A stretch of DNA of 64,000 bases from Dryococelus australis. Taxonomy: Eukaryota > Arthropoda > Insecta > Phasmatodea > Phasmatidae. The position numbers were made by a program, and so were the translations under genes. The DNA lies in assembly GCA_029891345.1 (NCBI GenBank), contig CM056999.1, positions 26,881,418 through 26,945,417 of the forward strand, in the 5' to 3' direction. Within the stretch, counting starts at the first letter, position 1; each line of letters starts with the position of its first letter. The notes beneath the pieces were generated by a model, which saw only the letters and a list, made by a program, of their open reading frames with translations, had not been told where the DNA came from and searched no databases. Positions 1-11,884 of this stretch are shown here, piece after piece.

Positions 1-660
1 GTTGGCTGAGAAATTCCAAGCTCATTACTGTCTCAGGCAGTTGATTTTTGTAGGCTACACTCATAAGTTCCCCTCACTCCCTCTGCTGTTTATGTAGTTA
101 GAAACACCTGACCGCAGCCACTCTTACGTTTTCAGAGGCACCCTATGCTCTGGAACTGACGGTACCACCGCAGAATGCTCTGGTAACCTGGTGGTTCTGT
201 GTTGCAATGCCCTCGGAACATGTGCTACATATGTATCAACCGATAAACATTTTGCATATGTTCCATGTTTTAGAAGCAGCTTGTGCTGCCACCTGGTGTG
301 ATAAAATGAAGTTTAGACTCGCGTAAAAAATTTTGAGTGTTTATCTTTTGTTTGGTGGTTGGCACGATCCTTTAAGATAAACAGTTTATGAATTTTAGAT
401 TCTTGGTATTAAACTTTCACAAATATACCATACATTCAGGAATTTATTTTATGAATACATAATTTACTAAGAGCAGCAATTTTATTTTATGAGAATGTTC
501 TCAGGGACGGTCAAAAAATCAACATTGACCTGCAGAAATCTTGATAAAAATGTAAGAAATTGCAATGAACATTTATTCTAAAAATGGGTTTGCCGGTCCA
601 CAGTGATAAAATGTATGGGTTGTGGTATCGCTTCTATTAATTGGTATGCCCCAATATAAA
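1..660. other. AT-rich DNA, nothing recognised
   Basis: No protein family, tandem repeat or structured element was recognised. The only short open frame nearby (747-932, minus) has no recognisable motif. Confidence 0.5.
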
Positions 661-717
661 AAATTCTACCAGTTTGGCAGAGCTCGGGTGCCCTCTTAAT
701 ATGTGGGTATCTGACTT
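661..717 (+). repeat. Dispersed 57-bp repeat, copy A
   Basis: These 57 bases match 18,885-18,941 on the same strand with only substitutions. Both copies share AAATTCTACCA, TTTGGC, GAGCTCG and a similar tail. Flanking sequence on either side does not match, so this is probably a fragment of an unidentified dispersed repeat. Confidence 0.6.
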
Positions 718-1035
718 GTTGCCAGGTTGCATCACCTGCATCACTTTTAGAGATCTAAACTACTTATGAAACTGAGACAGATTACACAAAGAAATTGACA
801 CATGGCATCGTTCAAACAATGGGGATTTAATGACTTTTGCTCCATCCCTAGGTTAGTTATGGGGTTGGAAGTTAAATTTGTCCCATTAATATATGAGTTT
901 GTACTGTCTGCCTCGCAGATTGTTTTATTCACCAGCTCACCGTCACAATGCTTATAGGCAACAAGTTCTTTTACTCCCTGCTAGATAGCTCTAGTACTAA
1001 TTATTACTTGTCTTTTGTTTTGCATTCCCTTCCAG

Positions 1036-1086
1036 CCAGCTGGTAACATCGAGATGGCCCGCATCACCAGCAGTCTTCGTTTCTAG
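1036..1086 (+). other. Possible terminal coding exon (weak)
   Basis: A good splice-acceptor pattern, a pyrimidine-rich run ending TTCCCTTCCAG at 1,035, is followed by a 16-codon frame (PAGNIEMARITSSLRF) that stops with TAG at 1,084-1,086. The next frame over is also open to a TAA at about 1,150. No upstream exon is visible and I recognise no family. Acceptor-like strings occur often by chance in AT-rich DNA, so this is only a candidate. Confidence 0.12.
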
Positions 1087-1201
1087 CGCTTGGAGCTCAG
1101 ATTCCGACCAGATTGACCTCAGCACCCAGTGCTTGGACACAACACCCCGTTAACATAACTTAAGCTACACTTGCAATAGGGTTAGGTTACATTAGATAGC
1201 A

Positions 1202-1216
1202 CCCCCCCCCCCCCCC
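1202..1216 (+). repeat. Poly(C) tract, 15 bases
   Basis: An uninterrupted run of 15 C, one of several long C or G runs in this AT-rich window. Confidence 0.95.
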
Positions 1217-1529
1217 GCTACGTACCCCGCAAACCCTGTGTCATTCTGCAGTTACGGGCATATCTGTTTTGGACCCATCCTTAAAGTCTTTTTCAAGGCT
1301 GAATCCTGTCACATCCTTGCTTACCCAGCTACGTGTCTGCGATTACGCTACATCGTTCTACACGTCAGTTATGTACAACAATACAAGAGTTTGTTGCTTA
1401 GACTTGCATCATCATACACTGCATTCTCTTGGTTGTACGCCAGTTGCTTCTACCAGCCATCCTAACTTGTGCTGTTAGCTTTCCGACTAATATTCACACC
1501 ATTGACCAGGAGCTAGAGAGTTCATTTAC

Positions 1530-2100
1530 CACATGTTTATTTCCCGTACCGGAATAAAATGTGGGTCAGCCTTTAATTTGTGTACTTATCCTGTAGACTT
1601 AGCACCCTTCTGTAGTTACCCTCACGTAACAGGTTTGCAGGTGATCCCAGGGAATTTCACTCAAATGTGCCAAACATTTTCACTCGCACGCACTAGCTTT
1701 GGCCACCCTTCCCGTCAACCCCTTGGGATTGAAGGGATGGAGGAGCCACACAGGTAAACTGTGCTGGAAACAGCTTGTCAGCCTGCTGTTCGCCAGCCTC
1801 GCCTTCGTGGGCTTCGCCGGGAGTGTATGTCTACCTTCTAGGTTGGGAAAACTGGGACAGGGCCACACATCTGCGTGTATCTTTGGACAAGGTGTGGACT
1901 GACTTCCCTCGAGTACCGCAGTCTCTGCCAGACTTGGGAATAGGGTGTCCGTCCATCCTCTGCCCACATGAGGTGCCACACGTATAACTGCACAAGGAGC
2001 CTGTAGACATGGTGCAGTAGCAGTTGGGTAAAGTCCATTTCCCAATGCCCTACTCCCAGAGGAAAGGTACTCTCAGTAGCTGATAGAATGCGCATGTATT
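1530..2100. other. Less AT-rich patch with overlapping frames, unrecognised
   Basis: This patch is richer in G and C than its surroundings and has overlapping open frames on both strands: 1,680-2,045 minus (121 codons), 1,699-1,902 plus and 1,775-1,987 plus. None shows a recognisable domain. Open frames on both strands are expected from base composition. It may be part of an old LTR or repeat. I do not call a gene. Confidence 0.3.
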
Positions 2101-3259
2101 AGTCTTTCCTGGTTAAACGGATTGCTAGCTTAAGGGCTGGCTCGATCGACATGAACAGTATGCGAGAGAGAGGGATTTCAATGCAAAATTGTAGGTAGCA
2201 TTATGCAGTCAGTTTACAGGATTAAACATTAAATCAAAAACCATGACACACATTTTGAAAACGGAGATCGCGCTGCAAGATGAAAATAATATTTTCGTTA
2301 TTGAAAGTACGTTATATCGCAAGTTTAAATTCTAAATCCACTGCGCATTACAGGCTACGTAGTTTAATGGTTTAAAAATCATGTAGCAAACTCCGTTACT
2401 ATGAAACAATGAAAAAAAAAAACCATGGTGGCATAACTGTATTTCTTATAGAAAGGACGTAAACAAAATGTTTGCGAAGTAATGGGTGTTGTGTTGGATG
2501 GTGTGCGCTAACCGAGAGGGGAGGGGGCGGGCTGGCGTAGTTGCCACGTCTTTCACAGTGCCGACAGAGCAGCCTTGAGCAATTATGCTCGGGCACGTCT
2601 GTAATCCCAGCTAAGCTACAAGAAGGTGATGGCCATGCGCAAGTGTTGTAGTTCCATGTGCGTTTATCAGGCAAACTATACACAATGGGAAAAGCAAAAC
2701 GTAGAAACATCTGCCATTATGTAGCAAAAGGAAGTCTGTAAAAAGGAAAATGAAGCATGTGCATGCAACTAAATTTGCCAGTTATGTATGCACCGTACAA
2801 ATGAGGTTATAATGTCTAGATAAAGAAGTATGAAACAGCTGTTGTGGGTTTTACCACGGGTCAGGTGTACTGCGACAACGCAGTTATAGTTGCCATAATG
2901 AAACTAAGCACGAGCAGGCCTACTTTGTTGATGTAATGTACGAGTAGTGATGTTAATTTTTTTGTGTAATACAACAGATACATACAGTGTAAGTGCAAAT
3001 TGCAAGAAAATAAGAAAAAACTATGATGTATGCATGAAATTAGGTACTATGGTTCAATCATAAGGATCTGTAGGAAAGTCTGAATTGTCATAAAGGGTAA
3101 GGAGGTTTCATACTCAAGGCAGTGTTATTCCATATGGATTTTTTCACTAAGTGACAAATAGTTTAATGATTTTGATAACACATGGTATTGCATATAACTT
3201 TCAGTTTTTGACATGTCCACATGAATGTTTGAGCCTGGAAGGACAAAAGTGGTTGGAAA
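2101..3259. other. Nothing recognised
   Basis: AT-rich sequence with one less AT-rich patch (about 2,500-2,660). No motif, inverted repeat or coding signature was found. Confidence 0.4.
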
Positions 3260-3275
3260 GGGGGGGGGGGGGGGG
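3260..3275 (+). repeat. Poly(G) tract, 16 bases
   Basis: An uninterrupted run of 16 G. Confidence 0.95.
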
Positions 3276-3539
3276 CGCAGAACTCAGTAAACAACTAAAA
3301 AAGCTTTAAAATAAAACAAATTATATAACTTTCGAGGTTTCTGCAAAAAAACTTCCGCATGTTTTACTAATTTCAAAGAAATTATGTAGTAGGATGCATA
3401 AAAATAATAATACTTTATGTATGCGCAAGATTGTCCTTGATAAGTAAACCCCACAGCCAAGCACCGACGCCAGTAGCCAAGGTGGAAACAGCTATATGTC
3501 AAACGAGTAGTAGGGAAATGCTGATTGATGCACAAGGGG

Positions 3540-4425
3540 ATCAGGGATCAGATTCGGCCAGATGCCATATCGTTATGTGACCCATCTGCCATCTTTGACC
3601 CATGACCCTTGATCTTGACCCGGTGACCTCTAACCCTCAAAAACCCTAAATATTCTGAAAAAATTCTTCCGAAATTATAAAAAAAATGTATTGTAAAAAA
3701 TTTAATTTGGAAAATTTATAATAAATTATAAAAATCATTATAAAAAAAATTTTTATATTTATTGAATTTTTAAATTCCAAAAATATTTGTAAATAATTAT
3801 TTAAAAACTTATTTAAAAGACTTTTCGCCATGACCTCCATATTGAAAAGCGACTCGACCGAGTAGTAGCGTTTGACCCCGCTATCTTGGTATGCTATCTT
3901 TTTGTTAGAAAAAATATTTTTAAAAGTCTTATTAAAAAGTGTAAAAAATACGTTAAATGATTATTAATAATCATTTAAAAATTGTTTTAAAAATATATAA
4001 AACCGCTAAGTTAAAAAATAACTTATATTTCCGGGCGTAATTATTCCACTCCCAATCACGTTCATTCCATCAATTACTAACTTTAGTTCGACTCCCAGCA
4101 GACGACTGACTCCCTCGCCCCCACTCCCCTCTTGTATACTCATTCCACCATCTTGATTTTTTCGTCCCTCATTTTTTTTTTTTTTATACATTAGTGGAGG
4201 CCACCATCTTAGTAGATGCGTTTGTCATATTGGTAAGCTCATTTGTTTCGAAGTTTGTTAAAATTTATTATAAAAATTATTATAAATTATTTTTAATACG
4301 TTTAAAAATTATTTTTGAAAACTTAACTTTCTGGGGGTTACCCCTCACCCATGCCCATTCCACCATCTTGGTAGGCGAGCAGGTGCGTCCGGCAACAATC
4401 TTGGTAAGTTATTATATATAAAGCA
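3540..4425. repeat. Degenerate satellite-like region with GACCC and CCATCTTGGTA words
   Basis: From 3,575 to 3,640 the phrases GACCC and TGACC recur every 10-15 bases. Very AT-rich blocks follow, separated by recurring words of the form CCACCATCTTGGTAGGCG near 3,885, 4,145, 4,200 and 4,355. This looks like an old, diverged satellite. The GACC words resemble, in reverse complement, the GGTCA words of the tandem repeat at 11,460-11,860, so the two may belong to one family (inference). Confidence 0.45.
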
Positions 4426-4480
4426 GTAAAGTTTGTTTGATGAAGGTAATATCTGGCACTACTAATAGTATTCTTTTAAT

Positions 4481-4795
4481 TCTTTCATTGTTAGAAAGCT
4501 ACAGTCTTCCCTATGGAAGTAGGCTATGTTTAATTTAAAAAAATAATCATTGAGAAATTTCAGAATTTTGGGGAAAAGGAATTACTTGGCTGCTTTCTAA
4601 GCATTCTCTACAACTGCGAGGCCGATTGTTGTAACTCTTTCATTGTAAGAACGCTACATTATTCCAGATGGCAATAGGCTTTGTGGAATTTTAAAAAAAT
4701 CCTCGAGAGATTCAAAACATTTTGTGAATCAAGTCGGAGAAAAGTGAGCAACTTGGCTGCTTTCTAAACATGCTCTACCAAAACTACGGGGGCCA
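4481..4795 (+). repeat. Two-copy tandem duplication, period about 155-167 bp
   Basis: Unit 1 starts TCTTTCATTGTTAGAA at 4,481. Unit 2 starts TCTTTCATTGTAAGAA at 4,636. Shared landmarks such as CTTGGCTGCTTTCTAA at 4,585 and 4,752 stay in register, with small insertions and deletions. Confidence 0.75.
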
Positions 4796-4992
4796 AAGAA
4801 GGCCCAATGGCTAGAGCGATTCCAAGTCAGGTCACAGTGGCTTGGTGGATAGAAATATATCAAGTGGGGCCGCAGTGGCCCAAAGGCTAGAGCTACCCCT
4901 AATGGGGCCATAGTGGCTCAGTGGCTAGAGAACTCTCAAGTGGGGTCACAGTGGTTCAGAGGATGGAATTATATAAACTGAGGCCGCACTGT
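4795..4992 (+). repeat. Minisatellite, about 38-bp unit, about five copies
   Basis: The phrase GGGGCC(G/A)(C/T)AGTGGC followed by GGCTAGAG recurs near 4,836, 4,873, 4,911 and 4,949, with partial copies at both ends. Spacing is 37-38 bp. Some copies end in TATATCAAGT or TATATAAACT. Confidence 0.8.
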
Positions 4993-5559
4993 TGGTAATT
5001 AAAAATCTTGTAAATCAGTGTTTAAAAAACACTCATGTTTGGAAAAAAAGTATTTTAAAAAGTTTTATATCAATGTTAATACAACACACTGTTGGTAAAG
5101 TTAGTAGAGGTACAGTGTAAAGTAAAAGAGGAACTCTAGACACCACAAACATATATATTACATGTACGAACATAATTGAATTTATAAAACGAAGGAAGTA
5201 TATGCACCTCGAGGCAGGCTGCCGTAATTGTCATCTCTAGGTTTGGATGGCAGGAGGTATTCGCAACATAGACATTTTTCGCAGAACACCTGACCGGAAG
5301 CGCATGTCCGAACTGCAGCGGCCAGCCACCCGATACGCAGGCCACCAGAGAGCGAACTATGTCCAGAGACAGTTATCAAGGCTTGAATATTTTGCACTTA
5401 ATGTCTGCAATCCTAACGGACAGCAACTGCATATTTATTTTCCATGTAATACGTCGAGGAACCTTTGTCCGTGTCGAGAATAAGTAAGGACCACGCACGA
5501 GCCCTGGTTCTCACTCAACACACTAGCCGAAAAAATTAAACTGGTGGAAACATACGAGA
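4993..5559. other. Unrecognised, with short frames around 5,180-5,480
   Basis: The part from 5,200 to 5,500 is less AT-rich and is open on both strands (5,247-5,483 plus, 5,182-5,397 minus). No domain is recognised. The minus frame has a cysteine cluster (FCEKCLCC) that is too short and isolated to call a zinc finger. Confidence 0.3.
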
Positions 5560-7540
5560 TTAACATGGTACAATACTTATACAAGGTACAGTACTGGCAA
5601 GAAAAATATTGTGCAACACATATGAAATTAATTATACAGGCAGAATAAAACATACGCTACTGTACCGATGGGACAAACAGAAAATACTCTGTTCCGAGGC
5701 AGGCAACTGAGCAGTTTCGGCATATCAGTTACTTCAAAGCGTGTCACATTTTAAATCTCTTTTTCACGCATGCTGCTTACCTTGGCAGTATTGTTTTTCG
5801 GCCGATATCTGAAGAATGCTCTGGATTACTGACCTCGTCCCGCAGCACAACTCAAGTTATGAAACCTTCAAGATGCTCAGGGCCGACTCAATTTAAGTGT
5901 GACAGGCCATCCAAGCCTGCAGTTTTTGAGTTGGAGCTGATGAATGACAGCGATAAAACAAGCGACGGGAGAACCAGTAGACCAGCGGAAGAGGAGTCTG
6001 CGACAGTGTAATCAAGAGGGGCATTAAGAAGGGCGTTAATTAAAGTTGAAATAAACATTAAATATTGCACTCACTGTTAATTAGAAAGAGGAAAAGTGAA
6101 GACAGCTAATTGATGTTGTACATAGTAGCAGAGTGAATAATTTAGAAATTAAATTTAGTTTCTTTTTATTTTTTTATTATTAATACCTCCATCCCTTACA
6201 AATTCAGATATGCCTGCAGGCGTTTCATCGCATGTATCAATACGAATGAGAAAAAAATTATACACAGTACAATACTGGGAAGATAAATGGACGAGAATAA
6301 TTATATAGTACAATGAAAATAATATCTTCATTACTATACTCATTTATGAAAAATTAGACACTATACAATACTGGGAGGACAAACAGGCATATAATACATA
6401 CACTATAATGACGGGAAAAAATTGTACATGTTACTACTATACCAATAGAAAAAAAGGCAAAACGTTCCAAACACCTTTATAGCTGACAGTGTCCACCCCG
6501 AACCATGCTCTTTGTATGTATCCTCCTCTTTGCATTACACCGCATCACGCTAACACACTCCCTATAAAAATATTTGAGCTAATTCGTCTGTTTTAACAAA
6601 CATGGTAAAAGTATGTTTGCCGAATTTTAAAAAATGTATATATTCCCCAAAACGTATAAGTTATATATTATAAAACATGGGGGAAAAGTAAGATATCCTA
6701 GATAAATTTATTCAGTGGTAAGATGCAAAAGTATACAGAACACCATGGATGAAAAAAAATTCAGGACAAACGGTGGACTGTTGATAGGACCTACAATGAC
6801 AAAATTAATAAATACATAAAGAAATGCTCACTCAGGCGCACAACTATACAGACGACAATGAAAAATGTACCACCCCAAGCCCTTAACAAGGAAAAAAATA
6901 AACTAAATTTCAGGACCAATGCTGAAAAATATTAATACATAGAAAAAATTCCCCGTGCAGGTACAGAAGTACGCAGCGCACCAATGATCAAAAATATTAA
7001 GAGACAGAAATTAAATCAATGAGAAAAATAATTAACAGCACTAAACATCCCGCCTTTGAAAGATTGTAGAACAAACTATGTAAACTATTCAGAAGTTTAC
7101 ACCCCACCAACAATGAACAATTACAACAAAAATGTCGGAATATTCAGAAGTATACAGCCCACCAGTGATGACAGGACCAGCAAAGACAAATGTTAATAAA
7201 TAAATAAATAAATAAATATAGAAATGTTCATGCACGCACAGAATCATACAGACATTAATGAAAAATGTATCATTCAAAGCTCATAGCAAGGAAAAATACT
7301 AATAAATACAGAAAAGATAAAACTCTCCATACACTCTGCATGCTCCACCTCACTCTCCAGCTGCTCCGCACAGGTACAGAAGTACATAGCCCAACAACAA
7401 TGAAAATTGTTCAGGATCAATGATGAAAAAATACAAGTAATTACAGAAAAAAGTCAGCACAGGTACAGAAGAATACATTCCACCAATGCTGAAATATATT
7501 AACACACAGAAGAAACTGCTCCGCACAGGTACACAAAGAA
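5560..7540 (+). repeat. Degenerate tandem array, about 2 kb
   Basis: Two families of words recur. In the first half, variants of TACAATACTGGGAAGACAAA appear near 5,590, 6,265 and 6,365. In the second half, variants of CAGAAGTACATAGCCCACCA followed by ATGATGAAAAATATTAA appear near 6,963, 7,090, 7,144, 7,374 and 7,466. A longer block at 6,837-6,905 recurs at 7,237-7,306, about 400 bp apart, which suggests a higher-order unit. Short frames inside are by-products. Confidence 0.6.
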
Positions 7541-9711
7541 ATTGCATAAATGGTCCTCGTCTTCCTCTTCCTTATCATCCTCGTCCTCCTCCGCACAGGA
7601 GTATGTAGACCAAAAAAGATGCAAACATTTCAGAGCCATAATAGTCCTCTCCAAATTTAAAATCAGTACATTGGGAAATTTTGTCAGCAGAAAAAAATAT
7701 CCATATGGTTACGCTCATATAACACAATTTCTAGCTCCCAGTGTCCGCATATAAAAACTTTTTTTACATGCAAATTATGTATGTATAGTAAGTTTTACGT
7801 GGGGGGGTTTTATAGACTACCATGAGGAAATACTAGCTCAAAGGTACACACACCATAAGTACAAAACGATACAAAAAGAGTTATCTTCTGCAAACAAAAT
7901 TGCTGTATTTTCATACATTTGTGTGCATTCGCTCCATTAAGAGATTTATCTGATCCATTGTAAAACATCCCTACCCTCCCCCTCCAGAGCCCCGTCACAC
8001 TGCTACACAACTTTAGCCAAGTAAAAAGTAACATGCGAACATGTGTATGTATGCCCCCCTAATCCAGCAGTTGACAAAAGTGTTCACCATTTACGAATAC
8101 TGCGAATTAAAAACAGTTTTATTGCCAAGATGCTAGTCCACCATGCAGATTTATACCACAATATAAACTCCAGAAAATTACACACACACAAGAGCTCTCG
8201 TTCACCACCCTTCAACCTCGTCGAGACATATTATCAAAGACAAAGTGCAAAAAATTAGAGTACATTGCAGCCAGTGCGTTACAGACACCACAAAATTTTT
8301 AGAGTTCTGCCAATCTCTTTCGAATGCTAGAAAATTAATTCGATGTACGAATTTTTTGTAAATAAATTGTGACACCTTTGTTTATTTTTTCTTATAAAAA
8401 TTGAATTTAAAACTATTTATTAACTCTGGTGAAACCAAACATACTTTTTGTGATACCAATAAACTAAGAAAAAAATATTTGTACATTCTCCACTTGTCGT
8501 ACGTCAAACACATACACACACACGAAACCAAATTAAGGTAAGAGAAAACAGGCAACCCATTATAGAAATAGAGAAAAACTGGCCAGTAACAAACTTAAGA
8601 TGATACACGTAATGCCCCAAACAGTGTTGCATATTTATATATTCGATTTGATGCAATGTTCCGAGGTGGAAAAAAAAAATCCTTGTATTTTAATAGCAAA
8701 TGTCAATGTTTACACACCAAGGACCTGACCACTAAAAGAAATTAAAATCTAGTCCCCTAATATATTTTTTTCCTAATATTACAGATTACGTCTCATATTG
8801 CCAGAGCTAAATACAGATTCTAAAATAGTCCCTAGTTCATTATGAACCTGCAGAGATACATACACATGTTGACAATGTTTCAGCTCATACATGGCAGTGT
8901 ATCACATGTACATTAGAATGATAAATTTTGGAAAGGTCAGAAGCGAGAGATAAATCACTCCTAAGTTCATTTTTGTGACATTTTGTGCACCTCCATCATA
9001 CACAGATGGAGTTCTGATGCTTGCTAGTATACTTACGCTCTATCAGTTCATCGTGATGCCACAGAGTCACAAACTCTCGTATTATGCAAGTACATACGCA
9101 GTAGATAAGCAAAAAAAAATATATTTAAAATACTAAAGTTTACATATATGAGATTTATTTCACATGCAAAATTTAAAATGTAGCAAGCTGCAGAAGTGAT
9201 ATTTCAGGCCAGAAGGCCTACTACAATCTGTGAAATTGTGGTTTGGGTTCATCAGCAGCACCCCAGGCTCATTTCGCAATAATGACCTCTTCCACGATGA
9301 CACAGAATAGAGGGATCGCAGCAACGTGGCGGCTAGAGCTCCTGTTTCCCATCACGAGTACACACACAGCTTTCTTTCTGTTGTACAATTTGTTTTGCAC
9401 AGAAGGTTCACTTCAACACCAGCCCATTATTCACTCAGACTCTTCGCCCCAATATGAAGAGATAGGTTCAATTCCCTGCAGGGATGCTTCCAGACTTTCG
9501 CCCTTTCATTTATCAAAAACATTCCTTATTCCTAAAACGAGATATCGCATTCAGGCAGGTAGACAGGCTTTAGATGCTAGGTCCTTGATCACATTACAAT
9601 GCAGTTATATCGTCAACAGTTTCTTCTAGAAAAGATCTTTGCTCACCTATAAATCATGGTCACTTAAAGCAGACAACTCACTCCTGTTGTCAGACAGACC
9701 CCTCGCAAAAC
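7541..9711. other. Nothing recognised; a pyrimidine run and an orphan frame
   Basis: A CCT/CTT-rich run occupies 7,550-7,600. An open frame on the plus strand (9,243-9,629, 128 codons) has no family signature I know, no paired splice signals and ordinary composition. I see nothing else. Confidence 0.35.
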
Positions 9712-9860
9712 TAACGCATTGACCCGTTGACTCCTAATGGCCCCGAAATGACCCTTGATTGCGGTTTGTGCAGTGCGAAGTGTGTTGCGTGCAGTGCTGA
9801 TTGTGGTGCGAGCATGCGGGTCACTAGTTAAAATAAATTTCCCCATAGTAAAATAAATAT
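9712..9860 (-). repeat. Inverted copy of the CACCACAATCAGCAC repeat, left arm
   Basis: Read on the minus strand this matches 11,160-11,345 on the plus strand. The order is a GGGGAAATTTATT block, a GACCC(G/A)CATGCT block, one or more CACCACAATCAGCAC units, then GGTCATT, GGCC(A/G)TTAGG and GTCAA(C/T)GGGTCA. The right arm has extra copies of the 15-bp CACCACAATCAGCAC unit. Confidence 0.75.
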
Positions 9861-9929
9861 GGGAGCAATCTGAGAAAACCCACACATTCATTTGCCCCAG
9901 AAGAAAAACACACTTATACTTACATAACA

Positions 9930-10046
9930 ATATGTTATTTAAGTATGCTTGTAGGCATATGTATATCTAAATATTGAAATTCAAATTAATTTTATATTCC
10001 CATATTTATATGTACATATTTATGTATAAAATACATTGAAAATAAT

Positions 10047-10119
<73 letters not shown>

Positions 10120-10420
10120 GAATACACACACACGTATATAGCTATACATAATTATGTATACAATAAACGGAAGTTATTTTATATTTATGTATTAATATAC
10201 ATATACATATTTATATATATCTATACATATTATGTATAAAATGAATTGAAAAATCCTTATATTTACATATTTATATACCTATACATATTTGTTAATGATT
10301 ATACATTATGTATAAAATTAATTGAAAATATTTTATTATTTATATTTAGCTGTATATAATTGTATAAAATAAATTGAAAATAATTTTATGTTTACGCATT
10401 ATATATACATATTTATCAGC
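9930..10420. repeat. AT-rich region with (AT)n(GT)n(AT)n microsatellite
   Basis: The compound microsatellite occupies about 10,047-10,119 and can fold on itself. It is followed by loose repeats of TATTTATATATACATAT and AAATTGAAAAT. The 67-codon frame across it (10,036-10,239) is a translation of the microsatellite, not a gene. Confidence 0.85.
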
Positions 10421-11159
10421 TTGTTTTTCTTCTGGAGCGAACGAGTATGTGGATTTTCTAGGAGTGTTATCATATTTTTTTTACTTATAAATTTTAATGT
10501 GGAAGGTCTTTGGTGAGCACAAGCTAGGCTCTTTACTGTAAATAATATGACTGCTTTTATGTAGTATAAATTGACAGTTGACATTCTGACACCATGAGGA
10601 TAACATCGATTTGGAAGTGCTCTCTCACTTTGTCATGAAGGCCTGCCTTTGACGTCAACTAACATGGGGCCACGACCTGCATCATCGCCACTTGGTTGTT
10701 GCTAGTGCCGATTCTGTGAGTGAGTTTTCACATATGGCCAAAATGATCGTCGGTGTGAGAGAACGACCTGTACGAAGTGACCTTTTCGCACGATGAAGTA
10801 TTACGACATTGGTCCCATGCAGGTTGTGCATGGCGAGAAATTGATAAAACATACCAAGATTTGCAAGGATTCATCTACTGGGAGTCAGGAAGTGTTGTCA
10901 TCAATACCTCTTGCTATATTGATGGGTACCGATTCGACAGGTGATTAATATGAGACAATTAATGTTAAAGACGGAATGAGTGCAGCTATGGTGAAGTGTG
11001 GTGTTAGCCAGCTGTAGTTTGAGGCACTTTTATTGCAAAATCCAAATAAAGTTTACCCAGGGAGCAATGTAATATACCGAGGGACCTGGGTATATACTTC
11101 TTAAAGCAAGGTTATTAAATAAAATCTTCATCATTCAGCCTTTGGAGGTAGGACTATAT
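10421..11159 (+). other. Unrecognised; one orphan open frame at 10,759-10,944
   Basis: A 61-codon frame without an ATG runs from just after a TGA to a TGA at 10,942. Its composition looks protein-like (for example YEVTFSHDEVLRHW), and GACAG followed by GTGATT near its end resembles a splice donor. No family is recognised. It lies about 1 kb upstream of the YqaJ pseudogene on the same strand and could be related debris (inference). Confidence 0.2.
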
Positions 11160-11345
11160 AGTTTTATTTTAAAATAGGGGAAATTTATTGTAACTTGCGA
11201 CCCACATGCTTGTACCACAATCAGCACCACATGCATTACACATACAACATTCAGCATTACATGCACCACAATCAGCACTGCAAGCACCACATGCACCACA
11301 ATCAGGGGTCATTATAGGCCGTTAGGTGTCAATGGGTCATTAGGT
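11160..11345 (+). repeat. CACCACAATCAGCAC repeat, right arm
   Basis: This is the plus-strand partner of 9,712-9,860. It contains about four imperfect copies of a unit based on CACCACAATCAGCAC followed by CACATGC, between a GGGGAAATTTATTG block and a GGTCATTATAGGCC block. GGTCATTATAGGCCATTG recurs at about 11,443 at the start of the next tandem repeat, so the two may be parts of one larger repeat. Confidence 0.75.
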
Positions 11346-11459
11346 GTCATTGAAATGTCATTGGGTATTGGGTCACATGTGAAGGGTTTTTTGAAAATTT
11401 GTTGGAATTTTTTGGAAATTTTTCTTAAATTTTTATTTTCGAGGTCATTATAGGCCATT

Positions 11460-11860
11460 GGGGTCAATGTTACCTTCATTCAATATGGTGGTAGTAGTCC
11501 TTAACTTGATATGCTTGTTGACTTGTATGCATTTTTCTCGAGTTTTTGTTTTCCTAGTGTTATTTAAATTCATGGGGTCAAAGTCACCTGCACCCAATAT
11601 TGAGGTAATAATCAGTAATGTAATATGCATGCTGACTTTTATAAACATTTTCTCGAGTTTTAGTTCTACAGTTGTTCAAGATTATGGGTTCGAGGTCCTG
11701 GTTACCTGCATCCAATATGGTGTTAGTAGTCTGTTATGTCATATGCTTGCTGACATGTATTTTTCCCCTGCTTTTGTTTTCAAGGTTATTGGGTCAAGAT
11801 GGTCAAGATCACTGGTTTACAATTTGGTGGTAGTGGATCTGAGGCCCTACAGCAAAAATG
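11460..11860 (+). repeat. Tandem repeat, 106-114-bp unit, about 3.5 copies
   Basis: Units begin GGGTCAA or GGGTTCGA at 11,460, 11,574, 11,685 and 11,791. Each runs through ACCTGCATCCAATATGG, GTAGTAGTC, ATATGCTTGCTGAC, a CTCGAGTTTT or equivalent block and GTTATT. The 162-codon frame at 11,458-11,946 lies on this array and its translation repeats with a period of about 38 residues. Because the third spacing (106) is not a multiple of three, I treat the frame as a by-product of the repeat. Confidence 0.8.
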
Positions 11861-11884
11861 CAAGCTTATTTTGCTGCATTTCTG

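Noticed and set aside
4795..4992. CRISPR-like array
   Set aside because: Units are contiguous and imperfect with no unique spacers. The region is eukaryotic.
9455..9495. tRNA-like T-loop (GGTTCAATTCC)
   Set aside because: The flanking bases do not form a five-pair T stem and no D arm, anticodon arm or acceptor stem could be built.
10036..10239. Open frame of alternating Tyr/Ile and Cys/Val
   Set aside because: It is a translation of the (AT)n(GT)n microsatellite.
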